Assembly: GCF_905475395.1 (NCBI RefSeq)
Contig: NC_058340.1
Span: forward strand, 55,406,181-55,470,180
DNA from: Chrysoperla carnea
Taxonomy: Eukaryota; Arthropoda; Insecta; Neuroptera; Chrysopidae
Direction of reading: 5' to 3'
DNA length: 64,000 nt
Within the stretch, counting starts at the first letter, position 1; every line of letters begins with the position of its first letter. Of this stretch, positions 26,291 through 38,569 are shown piece by piece. A program made the translations under genes and the position numbers. The notes beneath the pieces are model-generated. The model did no database searches. It saw nothing but the letters and a program-made list of their open reading frames with translations, and was not told the origin of the DNA.

Positions 26291-26602
26291 GGTGTAATAA
26301 GTATAGATATTAAGAGTTTTAATATAGGGATTTAGGTACAAATTAATTTTTATTATTTCACACTGTGATTATTAATTTTATCTAATTAAGAGAGATTAAA
26401 AAATATAATTGATAAGTTGGTTTCCGTAAGGTCTACAAAAAAAAATTCCACAAATTTCCTTGCTGATAAAAATTTAAAAATTTGTGGGATGTGGGAATTA
26501 CTATAGTTCAGAGTTTTTACATTTAGTAATTTAGTTTATTAATTGCTTTTAATCTTTTTTGCTAAACTACGACTTGTAACTAACCAAAGTAAACCTAGAA
26601 AA

Positions 26603-28575
26603 ATGAAGTTGTTTTTTTTAGTAAATCAGCTAATATTTTTGTGCTTATTTAATTTGGTATCAACTCAGAACAGCAGTGATAATGTGGTTGGAAATTGCAA
26701 ATGTACTAATCGTGAGGACTGTAGAAATGAAAATACATTAATTATGACGTAAGTTCTGTTTTACTTCAATTTTAATCCCCGCAAAAAAGAGAGCAATCTT
26801 GAAGCAAATGACCGTTTGCACACCTGCCTGTGCTAATCAACCTGCCAAACGAAACAATCGATTTTAATGATTTTATTTTACTTTTTGAAATACGCTTCCA
26901 TGATGATTGATGTTTGATTGATAGAAATTTACAAACTATCAGAATTCAATCAAAGACAATAGTGCGTTTTTTCCAAACATGTTCCTTACACCAAAATGAT
27001 TGTCTCGGCATACCAAAATGCTTCTCTTTGCGTAGGTATACTTACCTCGTTAAATTATTTTTCTTGGTTATCTGTTAGTACGGTACCTATTCCCGGCTGC
27101 AATTCCAGAAAGAGTTACTTTACTGAGCAAGAAAAATGCAATCCATAGAAATATCTTTTTTTAGTTTTAACCTGTGTCCAAGTAGAAAATAAAGATAAGA
27201 AAACTATATAAAGAAAATATTTTCGTTGCAGTTACTCTTCGCATCTATCGTTAAATAGGACTAGGAGTGAAACTGAAAACGGGAAAAACATTTTGTCAAT
27301 TGAGAGATTTTTAAACAGGTAATAATATTTCCCATACATTTCTCTACAGGGTGATCCAAGTTTCGTCAAATGTTAGATACGATTAAAATAATGACAATTT
27401 CTGAATACAATAATATAATCAGGAAAGCGTTGAAGTTGAATTTGGTTTGAAAAACGGATATAAGCGTTGAGACTTTACACGTTAAAATTGCTGTTACATT
27501 TTCAGAAAATACAGAATATTTCGAAAACCGAGATGTTTAATAAATGTAAACTTTAATGAAACTAACTTTTATTTAGAACAACTTTGATACTTTTCGTGTT
27601 TTTATTAAATTTTAATAATAATACGGTATTTGTATTGATTTCAATTCTCTTTAATTAAGAATATAATTTTTAAATAATTTTAGGACAATTCATAAACGTG
27701 TATGCCCTAATGGTGTGTTATGTTGTTCAAAAATTGAAAAACCAATTACAGAATCACCACAAACAACAAAACCAGAGGCCCCAGTACGCATAACAAGTCC
27801 AATAATTGAAGATTTTACGGAATTACCCGTAAAAGATAATAATCGATATTCTTGGATGGTAAAAATTATCAAGATGGTTAAAAATAAGCCAATTGTAACA
27901 TGCGGAGGCTCATTAATTCACGAAAAAGTCGTATTAACGGCAGGATATTGTTTTAGAAAATCTAACAACAATCAATTAGATAAATATAGAATTCATGCTG
28001 GTTATAATAAAGAATCTGATACAATAGCATCAACAAATGAACGCTTAATTTCATCAATTGAAATTCATCCAGAATTCAATCTTAATACAAATGCATATAA
28101 TGCTGCATTAATATTTTTAAACGAACCATTCGAGCTAAATGAGCACATAAGTACAACTTACTTACAAACAAAAGATATTCCAGCTCCAGTGGATGAATCA
28201 AATTGTATATTTACTGGCTGGGGTCGAGAAACACCTCAAAGTAAAACATATCCACTTTCGTTAAAAACGGCAAAAATGTCAGTGTGTAGCAATAGAGAAT
28301 GTATTGACAATTTCAGACAAACTGGATTACAGATACCGAATGATTTTGATGAAAGTATTTTTTGCGCAAAGGGTATTGAAAATGATTATAATGTATGTGC
28401 AAAAGATGATGGTAGTCCATTAGTTTGTCCTGATGATCAAAATATTGATTTCCAAGTTGGTATTGTGAATTGGTATAATGATACATTATGCGGTAAAAAT
28501 AGTATTCCTACAATTTTTACCAAGGTATCTGAAATTAAGAATTGGATTGATGAGACAATGCTGAAGTACCTATAA
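26603..28575 (+). CDS. Clip-domain serine protease homolog B (all three triad residues replaced)
   Basis: Exons 26603-26748, 27232-27318 (probably optional) and 27684-28575; all junctions are phase 2 with GT-AG ends, giving 374 residues, or 345 if the 87-nt middle exon is skipped. The ATG at 26603 is preferred because it opens directly into a signal peptide (MKLFFLVNQLIFLCLF). Clip cysteines are C32, C34, C40, C85, C91 and C92. In the protease-fold domain the His motif is LTAGYC (Tyr166), the Asp position is Asn217 (AYNAALIFL) and the Ser position is Asp320 (AKDDGSP). The linker lacks the usual CGxxNxxG cysteine motif, and its disulfide partner is Tyr237 (STTYLQ) where paralogs have Cys, so the light and heavy parts would not stay bonded after cleavage. 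It is the most derived member of the array, but its frame is intact over the whole length, which argues for function. Secreted non-catalytic role inferred. Confidence 0.85.
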
Positions 28576-28826
28576 TATCGAGTGAGCGTAGGGGAAAACA
28601 TAATATTTCCAGATATCTATAGCAATTTCTAGATTTTCCAAAATATTCTTATAAAATCGCTATACCTACCTTTTTCTAGAGATTTTTTTATCTGAAAAAA
28701 TCTTTAAAATGAGATCAATTCAGCTTTCGGTTGGCAATAGGTGAAAATAATGGTTCTTCTATTTAAATTTTGTTGACAATTAAATGGCAGTCGTTTGACC
28801 CCCTTTAGGAACGAAGTTCCTTTACA

Positions 28827-28870
28827 TCCAAAACTAGTTATGCATGTACATATGCATAACTAGTTTTGGA
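28827..28870. repeat. Perfect 19-bp stem hairpin downstream of SPH B
   Basis: TCCAAAACTAGTTATGCAT, a 6-nt GTACAT loop, then the exact complement. It starts 252 nt after the stop codon of gene B. Confidence 0.85.
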
Positions 28871-31095
28871 CGAAAATAGTACCAATAAAATTCGTGTAAT
28901 ATAATAAATAAAAATAATATAAAGTAGGTGAACATATCGTGGTTGCCATGGATATGACATACACACATAGCATGTCTCACACCGTTACGGGATGAATTCT
29001 GCCAGTTTGCTCACCATGGCATATACCATCATGGCGTTAATCAACTTCGTTTCAAAAACCTTCACATTATATGCGTAGAAAAATATAAACTAATACATAA
29101 TATGTTTTACAAATATTTTTGCGAAAATGTAATTTTCACCAAATAAATACATCTGTTTACATGAATCTTTTATTAGTGTTTTGTATCAAGATATCCTTAC
29201 TCGAGGTCCAATTTAGATTCTAAAAGGTAAGAGATAGAATAACACTCTAAATTAGAAAGTTGATCCTCAAATATGTCATTATTGCATTTAATCGAAAAAT
29301 GACAGAAAAATGCTTTAGTTTAGAAGACACTCACCTATGTCCATGACTTTGACAAAAAAAGCTTTTGCCTGTGCCCATGAAATAATTTTTTAATCGGCCC
29401 AGTAGTTTTTGAGTTTATCCATTACAAACAAACAAAAAATCAAATTTTTTCTATTTATATGAATAGTGTAGATGTAGATAACATTCTAATATTTTACATT
29501 AAAATCGCCGCTATTACCTACGTTTTGTAACATCTAAAACCTCCACCGTTTCTACGACCGTATAAAAATTCCTCTTGTATTGATATATGTACTATCTATG
29601 ATAAGTATATGTTAAAAGTTGCATAATTTTAAAATTATATGCAACTTCTTTTATATTTATGTTATGAATATTGCATATACGGGTCAAAATTTTTTTTTAA
29701 TAATACATTATTACCTCCATATAATGTATATAAACCTGAATAATTTTTAATTTCACAAGTATTTTTAACTTAACATATACCTGAACAACGAAAAATCAGT
29801 TTAATCAAGGAAAATGCTTCAAACGAAAAACGTTAGTTTCATATAGGTATTGAATTCGATTTAACTTTTCAGGTTCAGTTAAACCTCACTCTAATTCATA
29901 ACTGGCAAACATTAGAAGAAACTTTCAATTCGAAAAATGCTCTTAAAAACTCAAACATTTTTTATAAACCGAATAGTTTATACACAAATTGATAGCAAAA
30001 ATTGTCTTTATTTTTAAACAAACCACTTTTATTGGAAAATATTTTCGAATAGTGTTTAGATTCCGCAGAAACAATTACACGAAATAAAAATTTTGGTACG
30101 AATGAAACTTTTTAGTGCGTTTTTGTCTAAACTGTACGTTTTGCGGAAAAATGTTTGGAACAAAAAATGTTACTTAATTGTTTTGAGCTTTAATTTGTGG
30201 AAGTATCATATTCAATAGTTTTTTGAAAAATTAAAAATTGTCAAATAAATTATTTAAAAATTCTTATTTATTAATTTTAATTTGCATTTCCACTTTTTTA
30301 TATTAATTTTAATGATTAATTTATTTTTCAAAAAACTATTAAAAATGTTACTTTTTTAATCAATAACAACAACTTTCTAACTCAAAGTGTTCATCTATCT
30401 ATTACCAGTTGTGGAGTAGAAAGAGCTTTTCATTGAGCCTGAAATCTTAGGTAAAATTTAGTGTCTGCGTAATTTGAATCTTCTTGGGACAATTACAAGT
30501 AAGTACTGTACACATTTCATTCATTCTTATACCTTCCGAGAAAATTTATCGAATAAATATTTTATACACCTTGGAAATTTTTTTCAGGGATTTTTACCGA
30601 AGCTAAAAAAAATGTCGAAGATTTTCTATATGAAAATCAGCATTTCAGTGTCAATACTTTAGAAATATACGTGCTTTGAAACGAAATTTTCCCCAACAAA
30701 AATTTCCTGTGTAAAAACCACGAAAAAATGAAAGTTCCTGTTGGAGAATCCTTTAAATTTTTATATCCTTCCTATATATAGATGTTGTGTGAGTATGCAG
30801 TACTAAATTTTTTAGGATTCTGAAAAAGATGAAAAGGTTATAGTATTAGGTCATTTTATTTTTAAGATATAAATATTTTTAAGACGTAAACATTAACATT
30901 TTATAATTCAATGGAAAATTGTAGTAATATTGATTTTATAAATATGTATACTTTTGTCAATATAAATCGATTTTAATCATAGATAACAGGAAGTTAGTGG
31001 TTAACATTTACAAAAAATGTTTTTATCCTCCTAGAATTTTTTGTCGTGGTTTAATTTTATTTAAGGATAAATATAAATAATGAGGGACTCTATAA
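28871..31095. other. Intergenic region between SPH B and C, no gene seen
   Basis: AT-rich. It contains a short dispersed repeat at 29205-29272, a 32-nt palindrome at 29616-29647 (AAGTTGCATAATTTT...) and no frame I can support. Confidence 0.5.
29205..29272 (+). repeat. Short dispersed repeat shared with 46434-46496
   Basis: AATTTAGATTCTAAAAGGTA followed by AGAGATAGAATAACACTCTA and AATTAGAAAGTT recurs at 46434-46496 with few changes. Its parent element is unknown. Confidence 0.65.
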
Positions 31096-31201
31096 TCTAG
31101 TATTGATTTAAGTTTTGCAAAATAAAGTTCAAATTCTTAAAACTTTTAACAATCTATATACTTTTGTAACGCAATTGTACATACTTAAAATATTTATTAT
31201 A

Positions 31202-33379
31202 ATGAATCGATTGTTGTTTATTATTGGAATTTATTTTGTGTCCATTACTTCAGGGCAATTGAATCCAGAAAATGATATTGCCGGATTTACTTCGCCTAAA
31301 CAACAATGTGTTTGTGTTGAATATTTCAAATGTAAAACGGGTGTAAATCCAAATGAACCTGCAATTGATGTCAGGTAAGCGATTAATTTAATTTTTTTCT
31401 AATAATGGGATAAATTCAATGAATTTTCGTCTAATTTTTCACGCACATCGAAAACATTGATGATAACTTTTCGATATGTCGAATCATATCGATGTATCCA
31501 ATAAAATCTTAATTGTATTTTTACTCGATGTGTCAACATCGCAAAGAAAGTAAAATATTCGAAAAAAATTTTTTTAATGAACTATTAACTTGCTGTGTAA
31601 AATAGGGGATAATGCTGATGTCGAATTGGCCATATTAACCATAAAAATGTAAAACTAAACTTCAATAAACCGTGTTTCCTCTTAAAAATTCGAACTTATT
31701 TGACTTTAACTAGTCTTATTTTTTCTTTTATTTGAGCGTTATAATCCCTTATTTTTTGTTTCTTTATGAAAATGCTTTTTTACGTCTTTTTTGCAAAAAA
31801 CCGTTTTTTTTTTTGTTATAACTTCCTACATTCCGATTTTTGCAAAAGATTTTTTCTTAGAAACAACTATTTTCCTAGTTATTCAAATAATTATCACGAT
31901 ACTCGAAATGAAATTGTATATTAAGAACTTCTATTTAAAAAATATAATTAAAAAACATACAACAGATTTACATTTCGCTAAATATCGATGTTTCGATTGC
32001 AACGCAACCATCGTCAGTAGATAAAATAAATATGTAAAATCTTACCAACAATTACACTGTAACACTAATGTTACTTTAATTATTGGTTATGTTTTACATA
32101 TTCATTGTTAAATTTGTAAAGAATGTATGTAATGTATTATATGAATAAATTTAGCTTCTGACGATGGTTGTCTTGCAATCGAAATATCGATATTTAGCGA
32201 AATAGCGAAATGTAAGTCTGTTGTATGTTTTTTAATTGTATTTTTTAAAAAGAAAGTTCATTCTTATACTAGAAAAACTCATTCTTATACTATTTTCCCC
32301 TAATTATCAGGATATCAGGAGGTGAAAAATCAGGCGGGTTAATTTTTGCCTGACTTCTAAAGTTCACACCGAGAGTTTATAATAAAATCTTGGCCAGTAA
32401 ATAGATCTAGTCACGTTAAAAAATATTAAATTGAAAATTCTAATTTTGTAGACTTGGTGAAAAATGCACCAACATCTTACATGTATGCTGCGAACCAGAA
32501 AATCTACTCTCCAACCCAGAAACTCATCCGAATGCACGTCATGTGAAATGTGGTAAAAGTAATCCAAATGGTGTTGAATTTCCTGTTGATGATACGAAAT
32601 ATAATCAAACAAAATTTGGTGAATTTCCATGGATAGTTGGCTTGTTACAAGAACAACTTTATGCTAAAACTAATAAAACCATATTTGTTTATCAATGTGC
32701 GGGCTCTTTAATTCATCCTCAAGTGGTTTTAACTGCTGCGCATTGTGTGATGAATCGAACGATAAGTAAGTTACGTGTGAGAGCTGGCGAATGGGATACA
32801 CAAACAACGAATGAACTGTATCCACATCAAGATCGTTACGTGAATCGCATCGTGATGCATGATAGCTTCTACGCACCAGCGTTACATAATGATGTTGCGT
32901 TATTGTTTTTAACGAAACCGTTTATGTTAGACGAACATATTGACACGGTGTGTATACCAAATATTAATATTCGATTTAACACAGACCAATGTTATGGAGC
33001 TGGTTGGGGTAAAAATAATTTCGGCGGTCGTTATTCAGTTATTTTAAAGAAGCTTCATTTACCATTAGTAGAACGTATTGGTTGCTTAAAAGCCTTGCGT
33101 CGGACACGTTTAGGTTCACGGTTTCAATTGCATGAAAGTTTTATATGCGCTGGAGGTGAATATGAGATTGATATGTGCAAAGGTGATGGAGGAAGTCCGC
33201 TGGTATGTGAAATGCTCGATCAGCCCGGACATTTTCAACAAGTTGGTATTGTTGCTTGGGGTATTGGATGTGGTGAACAAAAATTACCAGCGGCATATGT
33301 TAATGTTTTATGGTTTAGAAGTTGGATTGATCAACAAATGGCTTTAGTTGGTTTAAATTCGTCCACTTATACTTATTAA
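31202..33379 (+). CDS. Clip-domain serine protease homolog C (GDGGSP, PPAF-II type)
   Basis: Exons 31202-31374 and 32452-33379 join in phase 2 (TCAG|GTAAGC ... TTTGTAG|ACTT) to give 366 residues. The ATG at 31202 begins a clear signal peptide (MNRLLFIIGIYFVSITSG). Six clip cysteines are seen: C36, C38, C44, C63, C70, C71. The linker Cys91 (VKCGKSNPNG) pairs, by family knowledge, with the Cys in DTVCIP. His155 (LTAAHC) and Asp205 (HNDVALL) are present; the serine is Gly304 (CKGDGGSP), so it is non-catalytic. The GEWDTQTTNELYPHQDR and HESFICAGG segments are almost identical to D, making C and D the conserved pair of the array. The expected role is a secreted cofactor of prophenoloxidase-activating proteases. 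The intron contains a palindromic repeat at 31923-32258. Confidence 0.9.
31923..32258. mobile_element. Inverted-repeat element in SPH C intron
   Basis: Left arm 31923-32017 (AATTAAAAAACATACAACAG ... AACCATCGTCAG) and right arm 32158-32258 (CTGACGATGGTTG ... complement) flank about 140 bp. A small duplication (GCGAAATA) distinguishes the right arm. Confidence 0.75.
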
Positions 33380-33747
33380 ATATACTAATTGGACCGTGAG
33401 CCCATCATAAAACGAAAATTTTATGATTCTTTTTGTCTTTTTGAGAATTGATAAAGGTAAGCACCAGTAAACAGCTTCAAAGAGTTCCGCCCCCAGTAGT
33501 AAAAATCTACTAATTAAGACCTTTTATTTCTGATCTAGTCGTTTATGGGCGCCCATTCGCAAGGCCCCCAGTTTTCCAATATTGATAAATCTGTCAATCT
33601 TCGGAATTTCCAGAACCCCAATGTTTGCCGCCTTATAGTTAAACGCCTACTCTAGCTCTGTCAAAATAGGTACTTTTTACGTGCTAATTTTTACCAATGT
33701 CAGAAATTAGGTGCTCTGTAACTTACACCGAAACTTAATACTCGCAT

Positions 33748-33783
33748 TTGCGTTGCTAGCATTATGTGATGCTAGCAACGCAA
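33748..33783. repeat. Perfect 15-bp stem hairpin downstream of SPH C
   Basis: TTGCGTTGCTAGCAT, a 6-nt TATGTG loop, and the exact complement, 369 nt after the stop of gene C. Confidence 0.85.
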
Positions 33784-34682
33784 TGAAAATAATAATGAAG
33801 TAATGAATGTTAAGGAAACACAATTATATTAGGTATTTATAATCGAAAGCCTCGAATTTTGTAAAACAACGGATCTAAATATTAGGTCTCTCTAAAACTA
33901 GGACGAATGCTTAATCGGGTATAAACTAAGCGTGGTAATTAAGTGCTAAATTAGGTGCTTGCAAGAAATAAAGATGAAAATGATCTTAAATAAGCATTGC
34001 TGGCGTTTCAGAGCTGCCTTGTTGAAACCATGGGTCAAGTATTAAGATAGATTGTTCTTTGTCTCCGTATTTTTTACAACAAAGTTATTCACTACATCAT
34101 ACATGAAAAAAATTGAAGAAAGCTTGAACCGTGAAATTAGAGTCCAATTTTAAAAAATATTCCCATTTCGATAGCTGCAAATACTATTTTTTCACGTAAA
34201 TTGTTGTCAATAACTATCTTATAAAATTATATGTCACACAAAATAAAAATCATAGAAAAACACGATTTTCATATAAATTCGACTTCCAGCCACGGTTAAA
34301 ACTTCAATTTTCTATATTAAAAACCTATCTGTATATCAATTTTCAAAAAGACAGATTAAAAAAAATCATGGAAAGTACGCTTCATTATCAACTCTCGATC
34401 TATACTTGGAAAATTATTATTAAAAAAATTTTTATTTATGATATATGTTATTGTTGTTTTCATTATATTTAATAAACGATTAATTTATCGATTTGTAGTA
34501 TTGTAATGTAACTGACCTTTTAAAAATTTTCAGTATGTTGGGAACGTGGCTTCATCTAATTCTTTGAATTTAGCTTAAACATATTTAATACGAAATCGCA
34601 AGCGAAAGTACTGTAAGTTAAAGAAAATTTGGATGGACGCAAAAAAAAAAAAAATTTTTAAATTAGAATAATATTTAATTTA

Positions 34683-34984
34683 TTATACCATGTATATGAA
34701 ATATACATATAGTATATTAATATTAGTCCCAAGTTTGTAACGGTTAAAAAAATTGATGCTACGAAAAAAATTTTGGTTTAGGTGTTCATAGAATCACCTA
34801 ATTAGTCCATTTCCGTATGTCTGTCTGTCTGTCGTCTGTCCGTCTGTCATCACGATTACTCAAAAACGAAAAGAGATATCAAGTTGAAATTTTTATAGTG
34901 TGCTTAAGACGTAAAAAGTGAGGTCGAGTTCGTAAATGAGCATCATAGGTCAATTGGGTCTTGGGTCCGTAGTCCCATCTTGTA
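34683..34984 (+). repeat. R1 dispersed repeat, 5' part
   Basis: Starts TATACCATGTATATGAAATA and contains a long GTCTGTCTGTCTGTCGTCTG block and AAAAGTGAGGTCGAG. It breaks off after GTAGTCCCATCTTGT, so the right half is missing. Confidence 0.75.
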
Positions 34985-35914
34985 TTAATATGGAAATATA
35001 GTTTAGTGTGTGTGGCTATTTAAGAGTGGAAATCTTTCTTTATTTACGTGACGTCAAAAAACAAACGATTGCCCTTTTTATATGAAGCCCTCTCAGAGCC
35101 AGCTATGCAACTGGCCCAATGCTTAACAATCTTTACTCAGACTTGCACCAGTTTTGGCACGGTTGTTATTTCCTCTATGAGAGAATATCCAAGAGGAAAG
35201 TAAAAAATAATGTGTTTATTAAATATTTTAAAAGGAACAAAAACTTTTATAAAAAATGGAAAAAACCAAATGCTGCCAATCCTCTTAATATTATCAAAAA
35301 CCATGTTTTAGGTATATTAGAATTTTTAAAAATTTTGTGCAAATTTAAAATATGAATATATTTGACAATAATTTTTAAAATATTTTACACTTTAATTATT
35401 GATTCTAATTTTGTCAAAACATAAAAAATTCAACACAAGTGTCTATTATAAACGATTTGCTACAGAGTACTTAGGTATTTTGTAGAAAAAATTTTAAGCA
35501 AAATTATTTAACCAGAATCTCATAATTTTTCGACTTTCCAGCTCCTGAAATTTTGATCGAAAAAAAAGCAGCAACAAAAGAGTGACATATATAACAAGAG
35601 TTACGACAGTTGAAATTACCAAATTGTGCAAGAAATTATGCCCCAAATATATCATGTTGCTGGAGAAACTAAAAGATTTTACAATAATCTGAGTTTCGGA
35701 TACTATGAAAAATCTGAAACGAGGCTATCAAAAAGCAGGTACCTCCTCTATTTCATTGGTGTCTCTGGACAATTGACCAGGTCCCCACAATTCTAGCTCC
35801 ACATGTTCAAATGAAATTTGTCGCCTTTATCAGCTTTTGGCAACTCAATTTGTATGTCATACACACGCCATAAGCTATCGTAGAAGTAACATAGAATATA
35901 TTTCATTTTTAACA

Positions 35915-36045
35915 GGCTTCAAAAAAGGAGGATGATTCTCAATTCGAATGTAATTTTTTTTAATGTTTGTTATGTCAGAACTTTTGACTGGGTGAACCGA
36001 TTTGGTGATTCTGTTTTTAGTGACAAATTAGAAAGAATATATATA
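35915..36045 (+). repeat. Fragment of a dispersed repeat (AACTTTTGACTGGGTGAACC type)
   Basis: GGCTTCAAAAAAGGAGGATG followed by TTCTCAATTCGAATGTA and AACTTTTGACTGGGTGAACC resembles a repeat I associate with many insect genomes. No ends or coding region are visible; recognition is from memory. Confidence 0.35.
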
Positions 36046-36632
36046 ATTTGTGAAAATAGTTTAACACAAAAATACGGAGGAAAACAGTAAAATAGTTCTG
36101 AAGTTGGACTTCAACCTCCTCTTTCACTTCTGTCCAGTTTCAGATTTCGAATAATCTTTTAGATATCTTCATTTATTGCATAATAGAGTACCCAATATTA
36201 ATATGATGCAGAGCATAGAGCTTGACTTTTCTAAATTCCATATCATCCTTCAAAAAAAGTTTGTGTGGCCAATATTCCTTTCAGATATCTTCATCTGATG
36301 CATAACAATGGTATTTGGTACTAATTTGAGACCAACAGAAAGGCTAGGGTTTTTGGAAGTCAGTAAAACTTGAATTGAATTCCTCATTGATCATTGATTA
36401 TATGATGATCATTGATATACATAATCCTCTGAAGGAGCAGACATACAGAAAGGTTCTTGTTCTTTGACTACAAGTCAAAAAAATTATTTTATTTATTTTT
36501 ACACATGGTTAAACCCAAAAAATCTGAGAGGGAATTACCTTTTAACAATTCAAAAATTATTAACAAAATAAATATATAAAATATAATGAACAAATAAGTA
36601 TAATTACTTTATGTATAATATGTACGTATATA

Positions 36633-38143
36633 CAGGGTGTCTCGTGATTTGAAGGATATAGCATAAGAACGTCTTCTTTGTACAATTTTAAGTCAAAAGT
36701 GCCTTATATAATTTTGCCCAAATCCCAATAATTAAGGAGGTATGTGCACTATTATGCCTCCAAAGATAATAGTCAAGAGGAGTAAACTTAATAGTAAAAT
36801 AATCTGGCAGCTGCTCTGTTAGTGACATTTGATTTTTATTTTATTTTTTTATTTGTCATTTTTGGCTACGATCACAAATCAAGAATATGCCGATATTCAC
36901 TTTATTTACAGATATTGTGACGGAAATGAAAGAGCGTCAGTGCGGGAATATCAGCGTTTCTTTCCTGATTGAAGAATTTCTAATAAATAAGTATTCTTAG
37001 ATGTGCATCGTCATTTGGTAGAGAAATTTAATTGTCCTAAAACTAATGCAGAATGTCCCATACAGCAAGAACTTTCCAACGAAGAAGCTATTCTTAATAT
37101 GGTCGAAAATATTCCCTCTATAGTAGTATACGAAGAAAAAGTTAATTAATACAATGGAACTTGGTTGAGTGGGACCTGCATAATTGAGAAACCTCCATAA
37201 CTGGAACTCATGCCTTGGTCCCAACACTTTGGCACTGAATTACCTCTGTTAGTGGGACGAAGCAAACCTCTATATCTGGAATTCTTTCTTTCGATTTAAT
37301 TGTCATAGTTACCTCTATAACTGAGACAGCGAGTGGATTTTATATGCTTTAATATCTGTAACTGAGATAACATCGTTTTGTTTCTTTACTTACGTATTCT
37401 TATTCTACCCGCAAACTCCGCACTTAACTAATTTCGAGCCTCAATGACCTTCAGTTTTAGTTTTGATTTACTATCATACGGATGTTTATTTGAAAAATGC
37501 CGAAACGAAGACTCAAATCGTTATCAGTACGATTTTTTGTGAAAAACTGAAGTTAATATCCATTTATTAAAGTGGGAAGATAAGCGATAAAGTCGAATTT
37601 ATTCCAAAATTTACTCTTTGTAGAATAATTCAGAATGAAGATAAAATTCAATCACAATGTTCTGAAGGACAAGGAAAACTAAAACGTGTACGTTTATCAG
37701 AATATTCTGAACTTTAAAAGTGTTTGCTAACATGGGTCAAGCAACTTTGTAACAAAAACGTTCCGGTAGGTGGACCAATGATATTTATAATACGTTATTT
37801 TATTTAATAATCGCACCTCCACAACTGAAATAACCTGTATTCTGACCTCTATTAATGGAACCCTCTGTAAATGAGACAGATATTTATTTATATATGGATA
37901 TCTGAGAGACTGGGTAAGTGGAATACCTCTATAAGTGAGAAAAATTTGCAGATCCCTTGATGTCTCACTTAACTAGGTTCCACTGTAAAACATTTAACTA
38001 CTTTACTTTATTGAGTAAATTCAATAGTGTCCATAGCTCCTAAACTATTAGGTTTTGGAAAAAAGTATAAAAGACACTTTTGACTTAAAATTATCCAAAG
38101 AATACACTCTTAAGCTAAGTTTATCGAATCCTAGCACATCCTG
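36633..38143 (+). mobile_element. Mariner-type element with DUF4817-like remains, carrying a nested element
   Basis: Inverted ends (CAGGGTGTCTCGTGATTTGA versus CAGGATGTGCTAGGATTCGA) extend imperfectly for about 115 bp, and TA flanks both sides. At 36891-37030 a broken frame reads EYADIHFIYRYCDGNERASV, REYQRFFPD, a stop, RISNK, a stop, then VFLDVHRHLVEKFN; this is the helix-turn-helix DUF4817 type found at the N-terminus of some insect mariner-like transposases. The rest of the transposase is missing. A second element at 37152-37985 is inserted in it. Confidence 0.75.
37152..37985 (+). mobile_element. Pogo/Tigger-type element nested in the mariner-type element
   Basis: Ends CAATGGAACTTGGTTGAGTG and, reverse-complemented, CAGTGGAACCTAGTTAAGTG, with TA at both flanks (37150-37151, 37986-37987). 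Terminal parts carry repeated variants of CCTCTATAACTGAGAC. At about 37496-37785 broken frames recall a CENP-B/pogo DNA-binding region (PKRRLKSLS; LLTWVKQLCNKNVPVGGPMI). Stops make it inactive. Confidence 0.75.
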
Positions 38144-38540
38144 TACATGTATGTATAATGTGAATGACGTCATTATATATTTAAGCACTATACACACATT
38201 CAAGGTACTCACATTATAGTTACTTCCATAGACTTACATCATTAATAAGTGGTAGCAAAAATTTATTGGAATTCAATCTTAAAATATTCATTATAAAAAG
38301 CTATATGATTATATTATAAGTAGGTAAATATGTAATTTTACTTGTCTTGTCTGATAAAAATAAAAACATTCATTTATTTATTGTGAGTATAGTTGGTGAA
38401 CTGTGTTCATCGTTCTCAACTACCACACTCCAACCAACAGTTGCGCGTTCTTTTGGCTGTGAATTGTTTTGTTTTGCTTTTTTTATATAATTAAATAGCA
38501 GTAATTAATAACAATTAAAAGACTTTTTTTTGTTCCTAGA

Positions 38541-38569
38541 TCAGTGTTAATTAATAGTTTTTCCTTAAG
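38541..38569 (+). promoter_or_regulatory. Possible initiator and 5' UTR exon of SPH D
   Basis: TCAGTGTTAATT resembles the sequence at the presumed start of gene A and is followed by a good donor, CTTAAG|GTATGT. The acceptor at 41434-41435, just before the gene D ATG, needs such a partner. The 2.9-kb link is inferred and other upstream exons are possible. Confidence 0.25.

Noticed and set aside
27345-27375. CAGGGTGATCC-like end considered as a transposon terminus in SPH B intron
   Set aside because: No second inverted end or TA flank pair was found within the intron.
32364-32876. Minus-strand frames opposite SPH C exon 2
   Set aside because: They are antisense shadows of the protease exon, with no start context or splice support.
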